DNA of 64,000 bases from Allobosea sp. WAO (lineage in GTDB: Bacteria > Pseudomonadota > Alphaproteobacteria > Rhizobiales > Beijerinckiaceae): NCBI RefSeq assembly GCF_001509835.1, contig NZ_JXTJ01000017.1, positions 124,001 through 188,000 on the forward strand, given 5' to 3'. The first letter of the stretch is position 1; the number at the start of each line of letters is the position of its first letter. The translations under genes and the position numbers were made by a program. Under the pieces are notes generated by a model. The model was given only the letters and a program-made list of their open reading frames with translations. It had not been told where the DNA came from and searched no databases. Below are positions 16,476-26,800 of this stretch, piece after piece.

Positions 16476-19400
16476 CTACAGCCCCGCCCGGGTCAGCCCG
16501 CGCCACAGGCCCCAGGGCGGCGGGTCGCTGGTCGGCGAGAGCTGGCGGATCGCGGCCAGGCGCCCGGCGATCAGCGCGATCGCGATCGAGGGCAGCGCCA
16601 TCAGCATGTGATGCGAGGTCGCGGCCGCGATGAAGGTCATCGGCTGGCCCATCACAGGCAGGAGGCCGAGCGCATTGCCCCAGGAAATGCTCCAGTGCAG
16701 CGCGAAGATGGTGACGATGCCGACCAGCACGATCGCCATGCCCTTGTTCGCGCCTTCCTGAGCCGATCCCATGGCGCGCTCGCGCATCAGCCCGACGGCG
16801 AGCGCCAGCAGACCGAAGGCGGTGACGACCTGCGCTGCAAGCAGCGCCAGCCCGGCCGGAAGGCCGAAGCGGACCATCAGGAAGGTGGCGATGAAATCGT
16901 TCTGCACCACCGGCACGCGCACGAGGTCGCTGACGGTGAAGCGGCTCGCCGTCTCGTCGACGATCTCGCTCTTGCGCTCGGCGATCGGCGTCGCGCGTGC
17001 GCCGGGCAGCATGGCGCAGAGCGAGACCGGCGAGGGCGGCAGTTCGTCGAGCGCCCGGCGCACCTCCGGCGGCGTCTTGTCGAGGCCGAGATCGAGCCGC
17101 GCCAGCGTGCAGGGCATCTCGGCCAGCGCCACCTTCGACTGCAGGAGCTGGAAGCCGAGATCGCGGTGAATGACGTCGGGATTGCGAGCCTCCCCGGCAG
17201 CGGCGCTGCGCAGCTTGGCATGGTCGAGATCGTACCAGGTGAGCAGCCGCTCCGCCGGCACACGGAAGGCGCCGCCGCGTGCCTTCTCGAGGGTGTCGAT
17301 CGCCGCGATCCGCTCCTTCGGCAGGCTCCACTGGCCGGAGATCGCGTAGGTGACGAGGCCGGGGAAGGCGTAGATCAGCGCAGCGTTGATACAGAGCAGG
17401 ATCACCAGTACCAGCGCCAGCACGCCGCCGCGCGGCCAGCCGAGCTTGCGGACCTTCCGCTGCGGCGCATCGGCCCGGCGCAGGAAGACGCGCGTGATCT
17501 CGAACAGGCGTTTCAGCGTGCTCGGCAGCAGGAAGGCGAAGGCCAGCACCACGGTGGTGATGATGATGATCAGCGCCGGGGAATAGTCGCTCTTCAGGAA
17601 CGGGATCGCGGTCAGGAACAGGATGAAGACCAAGACCGTCGCCAGGCTGACGCCGAGCCAGGAGATGTAGTGGCGCTGGTTGTAGAAGAAGTCGATCCGC
17701 GAAAAGCCGAGGAAGATATGGGCCAGCACCAGGACGAGCGCGATCTTGCCGAGTTCGACCGGCTGGAAGCCGGCGACGCCGGTCTCGGTGCCGAGCACGC
17801 CCCAGGCGACGAAGGCGACGAGGATCAGGAAGGCCGGGATCGCGCGCAGCAGCTGGTCCTTGAAACCGACGCCCATGAAGAAGGAGCGCGGCAGGGCGGC
17901 GATGGCACGCTGCGGCTGCAGGGCGACGACGACCGCGACGACCGGGATCAGGTCGAAGAACAGGAGCTTGTTCTTCTCGGCATGGATGGTGAAGTCGGTC
18001 TTCTCCGCGTCGATGCCGAGCGCCAGCAGGGTCAGGCTGCCGAGACAGCACAGGCCGAGCAGGCCGAGCCAGGCGACGCGCATCGGCGTGGTGAAGCGCG
18101 GCCCGACCATCAGCAGAAGGCAGGCGATCGCATAGGCCAGGATGGTGGCGTGAAGCGCGCCTTCATAGGAGATCGAGGCGCCGCCGAGCCGCGATAGTTC
18201 CGGCGCCAGCACCAGCATCGTCGTCGCGGCGATGAAGCCGGTGGCGCCGAGCGCGCCGACCAGCCTGACCAGGATGGCGCTACGGCGGAAGGCGCTGGCC
18301 TGATGCATCGCCGACAGGATGCCGAAGCCGGCAAGGCCCAGCGTCAGCAGAAGGCGCACGATCCGCTCGACGCCGTTGAGCGAACTCAGCGGATTGCCGA
18401 GTTCGGCGCCCGACATGGGCTGGCGCGGCGGTGTGATCACCGGCCGCACGCTTTCCGTCGTCGAGGCCTCGCGCAGCTGCTCGGCTTCAGCCGGATCGAA
18501 GCGGTGGGTCTTGCTGAGCGGGGTCAGCCGCAGCGGCAGGCGTCCGCCGGCCTCATCGCCGATCTCGACCGCATAGCGCGTGCGCCCGATGATCAGATGG
18601 CTGAGGCGCGCCGGTCCTTCGGGATCGAGCTCCCAGGCGATGTCGCCGAAATCGGTGACGCGCTGGTTGCCGCGGGCGAAGACCACGGGCGGGCGCGGCG
18701 CATCGACGGCGTCGCCCGGCGCCAGGAAGAAGCCGCCGCCGCGCGCCACGATGGTCAGCGCCTTGAAGGGCAGGGCGCCGGCGGCGACATGCGCCTCTTC
18801 CCTGACCGTGCAGGTCAGGCGCCCGCCGATCTGGACGATGCGGTCCTCGCCGCGCTCGTCGGTGGCGATCATGCCGGTGACGACCTCGCGGATGCGGTCG
18901 GCGGCGCTACGCGGCTGGCAGACCGGCAAGGCGTTGCCGTCGAGCCGCAGCGTCGAGACCGGGCCGGCGCGCTGCACTGTCAGCTTGCGGCCGGGCCCCG
19001 GCTTGCCTGCCTCGGTCAGGGTCAGCTGCAGATTGCCCGGGCTGGCCTCGTCGACGGTGATAGCGAGCGCTCCGGCGGCGATGCGGTCGCCGGGCTGGAA
19101 ACGCCAGCGTGACGAGAAGCTGCCCGAGCCATTGGCATAGTCGAGCCAGAGCCGACGACTGTTGGCGACATTGCGGATGTTGACCCGCCCGTCGGGAAGG
19201 CGGGTGAAGGCCACATGGCGCGTCTCGGCGGAGTCGAAGCGCTGCGGCTGCAGCAGCTCGCGCCGGCCGATCGCGACGGTTTCACCGCGCGCCAAAGCGA
19301 GGTCGAGCCGCTCGAGGCTGACCACCGGCCGCGCCGTATCGATCAGGTAGCTCGTATTGTGCCACCAGAAGCCGAGCAAAGCGAGGCAGGCGGCGAGCAG

Positions 19401-19514
19401 GACGAGCCCGGTCACCGCGCCGCCGGTCGAACCGAGCCGGATGCGCGGCAGGCGGATGGGGCGGAATTGGAGCCAGCGGCCGAAGAGCTGGCGCAGCGCG
19501 GTCGTTTCGCTCAC
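16476..19514 (-). CDS. SEDS (RodA/FtsW-like) protein with large N-terminal extension
   Basis: 1012 residues, more than twice a normal RodA or FtsW. The C-terminal two thirds is polytopic and carries SEDS landmarks: QPVELGKIALVLVLAHIFLG (from Q584), SDYSPALIIIITTVVLAF, QNDFIATFLMVRFGL with D873 at the position of the essential RodA/FtsW aspartate, and GLLPVMGQPMTF (from G950). SEDS proteins polymerise lipid II glycan strands with a class B PBP, and such a PBP is encoded directly upstream. After a first helix near residue 30, residues 60-330 look beta-rich and soluble; the stretch around GETVAIGRRELLQ and VNIRNVANSRRLWLDYANGS resembles an FHA fold. The GTG start at 19514 overlaps the PBP stop (GTGA), with GGAG 7 nt upstream. 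A longer upstream frame is PBP shadow. Confidence 0.88.
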   Translation of the reverse strand: MSETTALRQLFGRWLQFRPIRLPRIRLGSTGGAVTGLVLLAACLALLGFWWHNTSYLIDTARPVVSLERLDLALARGETVAIGRRELLQPQRFDSAETRHVAFTRLPDGRVNIRNVANSRRLWLDYANGSGSFSSRWRFQPGDRIAAGALAITVDEASPGNLQLTLTEAGKPGPGRKLTVQRAGPVSTLRLDGNALPVCQPRSAADRIREVVTGMIATDERGEDRIVQIGGRLTCTVREEAHVAAGALPFKALTIVARGGGFFLAPGDAVDAPRPPVVFARGNQRVTDFGDIAWELDPEGPARLSHLIIGRTRYAVEIGDEAGGRLPLRLTPLSKTHRFDPAEAEQLREASTTESVRPVITPPRQPMSGAELGNPLSSLNGVERIVRLLLTLGLAGFGILSAMHQASAFRRSAILVRLVGALGATGFIAATTMLVLAPELSRLGGASISYEGALHATILAYAIACLLLMVGPRFTTPMRVAWLGLLGLCCLGSLTLLALGIDAEKTDFTIHAEKNKLLFFDLIPVVAVVVALQPQRAIAALPRSFFMGVGFKDQLLRAIPAFLILVAFVAWGVLGTETGVAGFQPVELGKIALVLVLAHIFLGFSRIDFFYNQRHYISWLGVSLATVLVFILFLTAIPFLKSDYSPALIIIITTVVLAFAFLLPSTLKRLFEITRVFLRRADAPQRKVRKLGWPRGGVLALVLVILLCINAALIYAFPGLVTYAISGQWSLPKERIAAIDTLEKARGGAFRVPAERLLTWYDLDHAKLRSAAAGEARNPDVIHRDLGFQLLQSKVALAEMPCTLARLDLGLDKTPPEVRRALDELPPSPVSLCAMLPGARATPIAERKSEIVDETASRFTVSDLVRVPVVQNDFIATFLMVRFGLPAGLALLAAQVVTAFGLLALAVGLMRERAMGSAQEGANKGMAIVLVGIVTIFALHWSISWGNALGLLPVMGQPMTFIAAATSHHMLMALPSIAIALIAGRLAAIRQLSPTSDPPPWGLWRGLTRAGL

Positions 19515-22168
19515 TTCTTGTCTCCGAGCGCGGCGACCTTGCCGAGCAGCCCGGCCATCAGCCGGCCGCAGGCGCGTCCGCCGGTCTCCCGCGTATGCGA
19601 GACCAGGCAGGTGAAGGCGACGCGCTTCCTGCCGGCGACATCGTTCATCCAGCCGGCGAACCAGGCCGAATTCATGCCGTCGGTGGTGTCGGCGGTGCCG
19701 GTTTTGCCGTAGATGCGGCGCCTTATCTCCGGCGGCAGGCTGGCCATCACGCCGGCGGCGGTGCCGCCCGGCGAGTTGACCACGCCGAACAGGCCGCGCT
19801 GGGCGCCGTCGAGGAAGGGTTCGGCCTGGCGCGGGTCCATGCCGGGGATCACCGGCTCGCCCTCGTTCGGCTGCGGCGTCTCGGCGACGTCGCCGACCGG
19901 CTTGAGCACGCGCGGGCGGATCACCTTGCGGGCGCCGAGCGAGCCGTAGATGGACGCCATCGCGATCGGGGTGGCGCGCACGCCCTGGCCGTAGGAGTTC
20001 GTCACGAGGTCGATGCGCCTGGCGTTGCGCTTGTCCTCGACGGCGAGGTCGAGCGCCTCGCCTGTCAGGCGCTGGGCGCCCGGCACGATGCCGCGCGTCA
20101 GGTCGACGCCGGGCTGGGCAAGCTGACCGGGCTGGGTGATCGGGTAGAGGTGCTCGGTCATGCGGGCGAGGACCGTGCCGGTGCGGGCCGGTGCCGTGCT
20201 CGGCCTGCCGCCGACCTTGCTGCCGTCCATGGTCAGCGCCACGCCGGCGAACCACAGGTTCGACGACTTGATCAGGGCCTCGCAGAAGCCGATCTGCGCG
20301 CCGCGTCCGCCGTCGGGGCAGCCGGTCTGCGACGGTGCCAGGATTCCGACATTGAAGCCCGCGCCGCCATAGTTGGCGATCTGCACGCCGTCGACGTTGA
20401 GCGTTCCGCCGCCGGGGATGCCGAAGATCTGGGCCTGCTGCGCCGGCGGGGTCCGGCCCATGATGATGTCGGCGAGGCGCGGCTGCTCCTTCAGGGCGAG
20501 GATGCCGGCGAGGCCGGTGACCAGCTTGAAGGTCGAGCCCGGCATGGTGTGGACGTCGCCGGCGCGCCAGCCATGGCCGGCGAGTGGGCTGTCGCTGTCG
20601 CGGCCCGTCGAGAGCGCCTGGATGTCCCAGCTATGCATGCCCGGCACGAAATCGGGCCAGCTCGCCATGCCGAGCACGGCGCCGGGCTCGTCGCCGGCAT
20701 CCATCAGCAGCACGACGGCGCGGCCGTCGCCCTGGTCCGGCGGCTCCTGCTCCGGCGCGAGGTTGACCGGCAGCGGGCCGGGCTTGCGCGGGCGCTTGCC
20801 GCGGGCGATGCGCTCGCCCATCTGCGTGTAGACCGCTTCCTGCACCAGCTTCTGCAGGCGCGGCTCGATGGTCAGGACGAGGTTTTCGCGGGTGCGGGCG
20901 CGGCCGAGCGCGGCCGAGAGCGAGCCGACATCGCCGGCGCCATAGCCGATCATCGCGGTCAGGCCGAGCTCGTCGACGATCGGCAGTGGCACGCCATTGG
21001 CGTCGAGCGCCGGCGTGCCGTCGGCGAAGGCGAGCGCCCGGCCGGCGCCGCTGCGCCGCTGGGTGACGGCGCCGCGCCAGCCGAGCTCGCAGACCAGCTT
21101 GGCCTTGGCCCGTTCGCAATCGGCCTCGATATGTGAGGAGCGCCAGAGCTTGACCTTGCCGTCCTCGGCCTGCGCCGTCGTGCCGCCGAGGATTTCGCGG
21201 GCCCGCGGCGGCACGGCGCGCACCGGCGAGCCCTCGACCGTGATCTCGGTCTCGCGCCGGCGCTGGCCGGTGATCACGAAGCGCCAGCCATGTGGCAGGC
21301 CCTGCGCTGCTTCCTCGGCGCAGCTGGCGAAATCGTCGCTGTCGGAGCAGATCCGCTCGGCCGCAATGCTCATCCCGGCGAGGCGCACGGTCTGCTGGTC
21401 GCGCTTGGGGTCGAGATTGGCCCGCTCGTTGCCGACGACGATGCGGCTCGGCTCCAGGATCATGTCGACGGTGATGCGTCGGCTGCCCGCCGGCAGGCGG
21501 GAGGACAGGGCGAGGCGGTCGTCACGCTCGCGCAACGGGCCGAAGAGTGCCCAGTCCGAGAGCTGGTTGGCGCGACGGGTGGCGAAGTCGGAGAAGTCGC
21601 GCGGCGGCGGCACCGCATTGGGCATCACGTTGAGCGGCGCGGCGAGATCGGTGGTCTGCGCGACGCGGGCCGTCCAGCTCGAAGGCCGGCAGCCGGCCGG
21701 CACGACCGGTAGGGTCAGTGGCGTGCCGTCGGCGCAGCGCCGGTCCGGCGCGCGGTCGTCGCGGGCGGCGGCGATCAGGAAGGAGTTGTTCCAGGCCAGC
21801 ATTTCGGAGCGGATCTGCTGGCCGGCAGGCAGGTTGCAGAGCCGGTCGAGCAGGGTGCGCGAGAATTCCTTGGTGCCCTGCGGTGTCGGCACGGTCAGGG
21901 AGGCGTCGTAGAGCGCTTCGCAGGGCTGCGAGCGGATCGTCGGCCCGGCCGGGTCGAGCCAGATCAGCCCGGTCGAGACGGCCTGGGTGAACAGATCCTC
22001 GTTCGAGCGGCTGGTCTCGGTGAAATCGGGCTGCTTGATCCAGGCCCGGCTGGCGGCGAGCTCGCCGATCAGCCCGCCCGAAAGCCAGAGGAAGCCGGCG
22101 ATGGTGACGAGCCCGACGGCGATCGCGACCAGGCTGCGCTTGAGGCCGCGGAAGAGCGGATGACTCAT
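19511..22168 (-). CDS. Class B-type penicillin-binding protein (transpeptidase)
   Basis: 885 residues. A single N-terminal helix (about 12-35, LVAIAVGLVTIAGFLWLSGG) anchors a periplasmic protein. Residues 40-430 are an unusually large N-terminal region with several cysteines. The transpeptidase domain (about 440-880) has all three active-site motifs: SxxK as S545-TFK (in MPGSTFK), SxN as S635-SN (KSSNLWFAG), and KTG as K822-TG (YGKTGTAD). It should cross-link peptidoglycan with the SEDS protein encoded next, whose start overlaps this stop. Its own start overlaps the stop of the gene before it (ATGA). It is longer than FtsI or PBP2 and is not adjacent to mre or fts genes, so I give no standard symbol. 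Confidence 0.92.
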   Translation of the reverse strand: MSHPLFRGLKRSLVAIAVGLVTIAGFLWLSGGLIGELAASRAWIKQPDFTETSRSNEDLFTQAVSTGLIWLDPAGPTIRSQPCEALYDASLTVPTPQGTKEFSRTLLDRLCNLPAGQQIRSEMLAWNNSFLIAAARDDRAPDRRCADGTPLTLPVVPAGCRPSSWTARVAQTTDLAAPLNVMPNAVPPPRDFSDFATRRANQLSDWALFGPLRERDDRLALSSRLPAGSRRITVDMILEPSRIVVGNERANLDPKRDQQTVRLAGMSIAAERICSDSDDFASCAEEAAQGLPHGWRFVITGQRRRETEITVEGSPVRAVPPRAREILGGTTAQAEDGKVKLWRSSHIEADCERAKAKLVCELGWRGAVTQRRSGAGRALAFADGTPALDANGVPLPIVDELGLTAMIGYGAGDVGSLSAALGRARTRENLVLTIEPRLQKLVQEAVYTQMGERIARGKRPRKPGPLPVNLAPEQEPPDQGDGRAVVLLMDAGDEPGAVLGMASWPDFVPGMHSWDIQALSTGRDSDSPLAGHGWRAGDVHTMPGSTFKLVTGLAGILALKEQPRLADIIMGRTPPAQQAQIFGIPGGGTLNVDGVQIANYGGAGFNVGILAPSQTGCPDGGRGAQIGFCEALIKSSNLWFAGVALTMDGSKVGGRPSTAPARTGTVLARMTEHLYPITQPGQLAQPGVDLTRGIVPGAQRLTGEALDLAVEDKRNARRIDLVTNSYGQGVRATPIAMASIYGSLGARKVIRPRVLKPVGDVAETPQPNEGEPVIPGMDPRQAEPFLDGAQRGLFGVVNSPGGTAAGVMASLPPEIRRRIYGKTGTADTTDGMNSAWFAGWMNDVAGRKRVAFTCLVSHTRETGGRACGRLMAGLLGKVAALGDKK

Positions 22169-23655
22169 GGCGTCGCCCCCCGAAGCTCCACCACCAGCGG
22201 CCCGAGCACGAAGGGCCCGTTTGCGGGGATTGTGCAGGTTCCGGCCGGCTGCGCCTTGCGCTCGCCGAGGATCCAGATGTCGCCGGCCGATTGCACGGCG
22301 ACGCCGCCTGGCACCGCGGCGATGAAGCCGACCGGGTTGTGATCATAGAGATTGTCGAGGCGCTCGACCACGCCGGAGCCGAACTGCACCCGCACGGCCT
22401 CGCCGAGCCAGTCGAAGCTGCCATAGCCGCGCGAGGACTGGTCGGGACCGAAGGAGATCGCTGTCTGCTCGCGGGGCAGGGCGATATAGCCGAACTCGCC
22501 TTCCTCCAGCATCAGCACCGAGCGGCGGCGATTGTCGAAGCCGATGCTCTCGGCCCGGAACTCGCCGCCGGCGCGGGTGTAGCGCAGCTCGCGGCGGTCA
22601 TAGCGGCGGGCATCGCGCCCCTGCACCACGATGCTGTCGCGCGCAGCGAGCATGGCCGAGGACATCAGGCGCCCGCCATGGCTGCGCTCGACCCAGTAGC
22701 GCGCCATCCGCCGGCCGCCGAAATTCTCGGGGATGGCGAGGCCGAGCACGGCGAGGTGCGGGCCCTTGGGCGGCTGCTGGTGCAGGCGGCAGGGCCGGCG
22801 GTCGAGGATGACGTCGACCATGCCGAGCGAGACGCGGCCGGTCTGCGGGCGGATGCCGAGGATCTCGAAGCGGGCATCGATGCCGCCTTGCGTCGGTGTC
22901 GCCAGCGTCTCGACCTGGATCGCCTGGGCCCGTGCCTCCGGCGTCTGCGGCAGGGCGGTGAGCAGCGGCAGCCCGCCGGCATCGCGGGCTGAGGAATCGA
23001 CCGGGTAGCGACCGAGGAAGAAGATCGTCCCGGCTGGCAGGTCGGGGTGGACGGCCGGGGTCAGCATTTCGCTGCGCGAGAAGGCGAAGCGCGACTGGCC
23101 GGGATAGAGCCCGCCGGCGGTGTTGGCGCCGATGATCGGCTGGCCGATGGCGACATCGGCATTCTGCTTGATGATCACCTCGCCACGCGGCGGCAGCCCG
23201 CCCTGCGGCGGCGCGTGCACGCCATGGCCGAAATAGACCGCGACCGGGGCGGCCGCATGCATGCTCTGCTCGACATGGATGGTGACGCCGACATCCGGGT
23301 CGATCACGTCGCGGAAGCGCTGCTCGATCCGGTCGGCGAGGAAGCGGCCGAGCTCCTGTGCGCCGGGCAGGGCCTCGGCGGTCAGCACCACGATCGAGGT
23401 GAAGGGTATGTCGATCGGCTGCGGCCCGCTGCCGCCATCGATCAGGGCGATACCGCGATTGCGGTCGATCAGGTCTTCGAGCGAAAGCCGGGCATCCTTG
23501 GTCGGCTGCCCCGCCTGGGTCAGGGCAAAGACCGGCTTGCGCCAGAGGTTCTCGATGCCGGGCATCGGCTCGCCCGCCTCGCCGGCGACGGCGCGCAGGC
23601 AGGTCAGCCTGCGCGGATCATGCATCACCAGGTCCATCAGGTCGGGCAGGGCCAT
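22165..23655 (-). CDS. Unknown 496-residue cytoplasmic protein coupled to the PBP gene
   Basis: No signal peptide or membrane helix. The protein is beta-rich with many Gly/Pro turns. Residues about 80-150 (FTSIVVLTAEALPGAQELGR, FLADRIEQRFRDVIDPDVGV, TIHVEQSM) form an alpha/beta region. The last 130 residues are a run of strands ending in GDIWILGERK and FVLGPLVVELRG, which could be an FHA-like or other beta-sandwich domain. I cannot name a family. It overlaps the PBP gene by 4 nt, so the stoichiometry is linked. A cytoplasmic scaffold for the PBP/SEDS pair is a reasonable guess. Confidence 0.72.
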   Translation of the reverse strand: MALPDLMDLVMHDPRRLTCLRAVAGEAGEPMPGIENLWRKPVFALTQAGQPTKDARLSLEDLIDRNRGIALIDGGSGPQPIDIPFTSIVVLTAEALPGAQELGRFLADRIEQRFRDVIDPDVGVTIHVEQSMHAAAPVAVYFGHGVHAPPQGGLPPRGEVIIKQNADVAIGQPIIGANTAGGLYPGQSRFAFSRSEMLTPAVHPDLPAGTIFFLGRYPVDSSARDAGGLPLLTALPQTPEARAQAIQVETLATPTQGGIDARFEILGIRPQTGRVSLGMVDVILDRRPCRLHQQPPKGPHLAVLGLAIPENFGGRRMARYWVERSHGGRLMSSAMLAARDSIVVQGRDARRYDRRELRYTRAGGEFRAESIGFDNRRRSVLMLEEGEFGYIALPREQTAISFGPDQSSRGYGSFDWLGEAVRVQFGSGVVERLDNLYDHNPVGFIAAVPGGVAVQSAGDIWILGERKAQPAGTCTIPANGPFVLGPLVVELRGATP

Positions 23656-23664
23656 GGCGTCAGC

Positions 23665-23808
23665 TCACTCGGCGTAGGAAGGGCTGGAAACAGGTGGAAG
23701 CGCAGCGCGGGAGCGAGGCCAGCTTGCTCTTGCTGCGGTCAGAGCGGCTTTCGCGGCAAGGTCCGTCACGATCTTGCTCGCCTCAGTAGATGCGCGAGAC
23801 GCGGTCAT
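23665..23808 (-). CDS. Possible small coupled ORF (47 codons)
   Basis: A frame from ATG 23808 to TGA 23665 fills the 127-nt gap between the Hsp70-like gene and the 496-residue gene. It overlaps the end of the former by 26 nt and stops 9 nt before the latter. A GGA lies 6-8 nt before the ATG. The peptide (MTASRASTEASKIVTDLAAK and on to SPSYAE) has no recognised features. Tight gene packing here makes a real gene or a coupling ORF possible, but chance cannot be excluded. Confidence 0.22.
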   Translation of the reverse strand: MTASRASTEASKIVTDLAAKAALTAARASWPRSRAALPPVSSPSYAE

Positions 23809-26800
23809 GCTCGATCCGCCAGCAGGCTTCCCAGCCTTCATTGGCGGCGAGCACCGTGACCTTGCGGCTGGTCGGCGAGAGCACTTCCGAGACGATCTCG
23901 CAGATGCCGAAGCCGTCCAGCCCCTCGCGATGCGCCTCGACGATCGAATCGCCTTCGAGCAGCACCATCGGGTCCTGTCCGGCGAGCAGCGGGCGCAGCC
24001 GCGACAAGGACTTGCCCTGCGGGTCGAGCCCGGGGATCGTGCGCACGAACTGGAAGCGCCGGCCGAGATTGGCTCGCCCGCCGAGGCTGGGGGCGACCTC
24101 GTCATGCTCGGCATGGAGCCGGTCGCCCGAGCCCATATCGTACCCGAGATAATGGATGCGCTCGGCGGCGAACTCGGTGCGCAGGCCGGTGGCGCCGAGG
24201 TCGCGCATCTGCACCGCCATCGCGGCGATGCCGAGCGGGTTTTTGTGCAGCACGGCGCTGCCGGCCATGTCGCCCTCGATGCCGAGGATCGCGGCGCCCG
24301 CAATCACCGCCTTCTTCATCGCCGCCGGCGAGAACGGCCGCTCGAACGGCAGCGCGGCGTGGCTGAGCTTCGCTTCCTGGGCGATGGCCTCGAAGATCGG
24401 CGGCCAGAGCGCGGCGCGGCCGGTCGGCACCATCACCACGGTCGGCCGCTGCTGCGGGTTCGGGCCGGCGGCCCGCGCCATGCGCGGCAGCATGCCGCCG
24501 AGCACGGCGGCGATCTCGGCGAGGCGCTCGGACGCTGCGCCGGCTCCTTTTTCGAGAGCCGTGCGCGGCAGCTTCAGGATGAGGCGCCGCGTTCCCGCGC
24601 GGTCGGCCGGGTCGAGCGCGAGGCGCATGCCGGACGGCAGGGCCGCCTCAGCCAGTGCCGGTTCGCCCTGGGCGACGAACAGGCCAGCGGTCTCGCCATT
24701 CCCCCGCAACTCGGCGAGGACGAGGTCGAGGCTTTCATCCGGGGCGTCCAGATACCAGCGATAGGGCGCCTGGGCAGCCTCTGATTTGGCCGTGAGCCGG
24801 GCGGCGAGGTTTGCCTTGCCCCGTTTGACGGCACTGCGCAGCCAGGCTTTCGCGGCGAGCGCCGCTGCATCCTGGCGCTGCACGGCGCGCGCCAGCGAGG
24901 CCTCGGCGAAGGCCGGCTGCCAATGTGCCTCTTGGCCCTCCATCGCCTTGTCGATCAGCAAGGCGGCGGCCTCGGCCAGCGCCTCGTCCATCATGTCGCC
25001 GCCGACCGGCAGGCCGAAGGTCGCGAGCGTCTGGTTGGTCAGCCGGTCGCCGTCCCGCCGCAGACGGGCGAGCGCGACGTCGCTGGTGCCGCCGCCGATG
25101 TCGAGCGTCACCAGCAGCGCCTCACCCTGGTCCGGCACCGCGGCGCGGACCTCGGGCAGACTCGCGACATAGCGCGCCGCAGCGACCGCCTCGGGCACGG
25201 TGACGGCGGCGTCCGCAAAGCTCGTCGCACCGGGAAAAAGACGCTCCAGCCGCTGCGAGAACAGTTCGAGCGCCGCCCGGTAGCGCGAGGCGATCTCGTC
25301 GCCGATACCGCTCGGGCAGGAGATCAGGATGCGTGGCACGATCGGCGCCGGCGCGTGGTCCTCGACCCGTAGGCGGTCCTCGCCGAGGCGCAGCACATAA
25401 AGGTCGACCAGCTCGTCGAGCACGTCGGCGACGAGTGGCGCGATCTCGACCGTATTGGTTGCGACGACCCGCTCCGCCGCCGCGTCGTAGCGGTGGACCT
25501 GCTCGGGCAGCGTCAGCGAGACGGCGCCTGAGGTCAGGGCATGCTTCAGGGAATCCACGCGCTTGCCGCCTTCCGGCAAGCCTCCTTGGGCCGGCGGCGC
25601 CGGCGCGGAGACGTCGTAGCGCCGTGAAAAGGCCTTGAGGCGCCGCGCCACGGTCGCCCGGTCGGAGCCGATCAGCGAGAGGTCGGGCAAAGCGTGCGGA
25701 GCATGGTCGGCGCGCAGATTATTGCCGGAATCGAGCCCGACATGGCTTGGGATCAACGGTGCGGCGCCGGCGTCCTGCAAGGCGGCCTCGCCATGGCGCG
25801 GATCGACATGCCGCGCCAGCCAACTGCCGAGCGCCAGCGGCCTGATCTCGGTAGCGCGGCCGGCTGCACGCGGCGCGCCCGACCAGATCGAGGTCGCCGA
25901 GGCGCCGAGATCGATGCAGATAGGCAGCCTGTGGACGCGGCGGCTGTAGCGCACCGGCAGGCGCGCGCGCACCAGCGGGCGGCCGCCATCGTCCCCCGCC
26001 GTGATGGTGAGCTCGACCGTGATCGGCCCGCGCAGGATATTGGGCCCGCTCGTCCGCACGGCGCGCGAGAGCGTCGTGGTCAGGGCCTGCATCGGCACGA
26101 CGGCGCGGCCGCGCCGGCCGAAATCGCCCTCGCGGACGATCTCGAGCGGGAAGGGCGTCGTCGCCTCGGCGACCTCGTTGTCGCCCATCCGGCTGACCAC
26201 CTCGACGGTCAGCGGCGCGGTGCGGGTCAGCGGCCAGCGCCGAAGGTCGATCACCAGCCCGTCGCAGCGCACGATCGAGGTCTCGTCGTCCGGGTCGACC
26301 TCGGCGTTTAGGCCGCCTTCGATCTCAAGATCGGAGGTCGTTCCGAGTGGGCAGCTGAGATGCGAACCGGCAATCGTCAGCGCGACGTCGCCGCGGTTCT
26401 GGCTGCGGATCGGTACGGAACGTGCCTCGAGCGCGCTCGACCAGGGCCTCGCCGGCCCGTCGGGATCATGGCCCGAGCCGTCCTGGGCGACCCAGCCGCC
26501 GAGCTTGGCCGTCAGGCGGATCTGGAGCGCTGCCTTGGGATTGGCCTGGATCGTCTCGTCGACGAAGTCGAGCACGGCGTCGCGCGTCAGCGTGACGTCG
26601 AGCCTCACCTCCTGCCCGGCGAGGGCCGGTGCATCGGCGAGCCAGAGCAAATGGCGGCAGGTGCTGGCGCCGGCATCGGGATAGCGCCGCAGCGAGACCG
26701 AATGATCCATCGGCGCGGCGATGGCGAGCGACAGGTTCTGCGCCTTCAGGCCAAAGCAGCTCGCCTCGATGGTCAGGCCGCGCCGGCCCTCCAGCACGAT

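Noticed and set aside
16194..18197. Rightward 667-codon open frame
   Set aside because: It is antisense to the SEDS gene. Its translation is His/Arg/Asp/Gln-rich with no family features, typical of the complement of a high-GC membrane-protein gene.
19515..20255. Possible longer SEDS protein (1259 residues) starting at 20255
   Set aside because: The extra 247 residues lie in another frame of the PBP gene and are low-complexity. The GTG at 19514 with a ribosome site and GTGA overlap explains the start.
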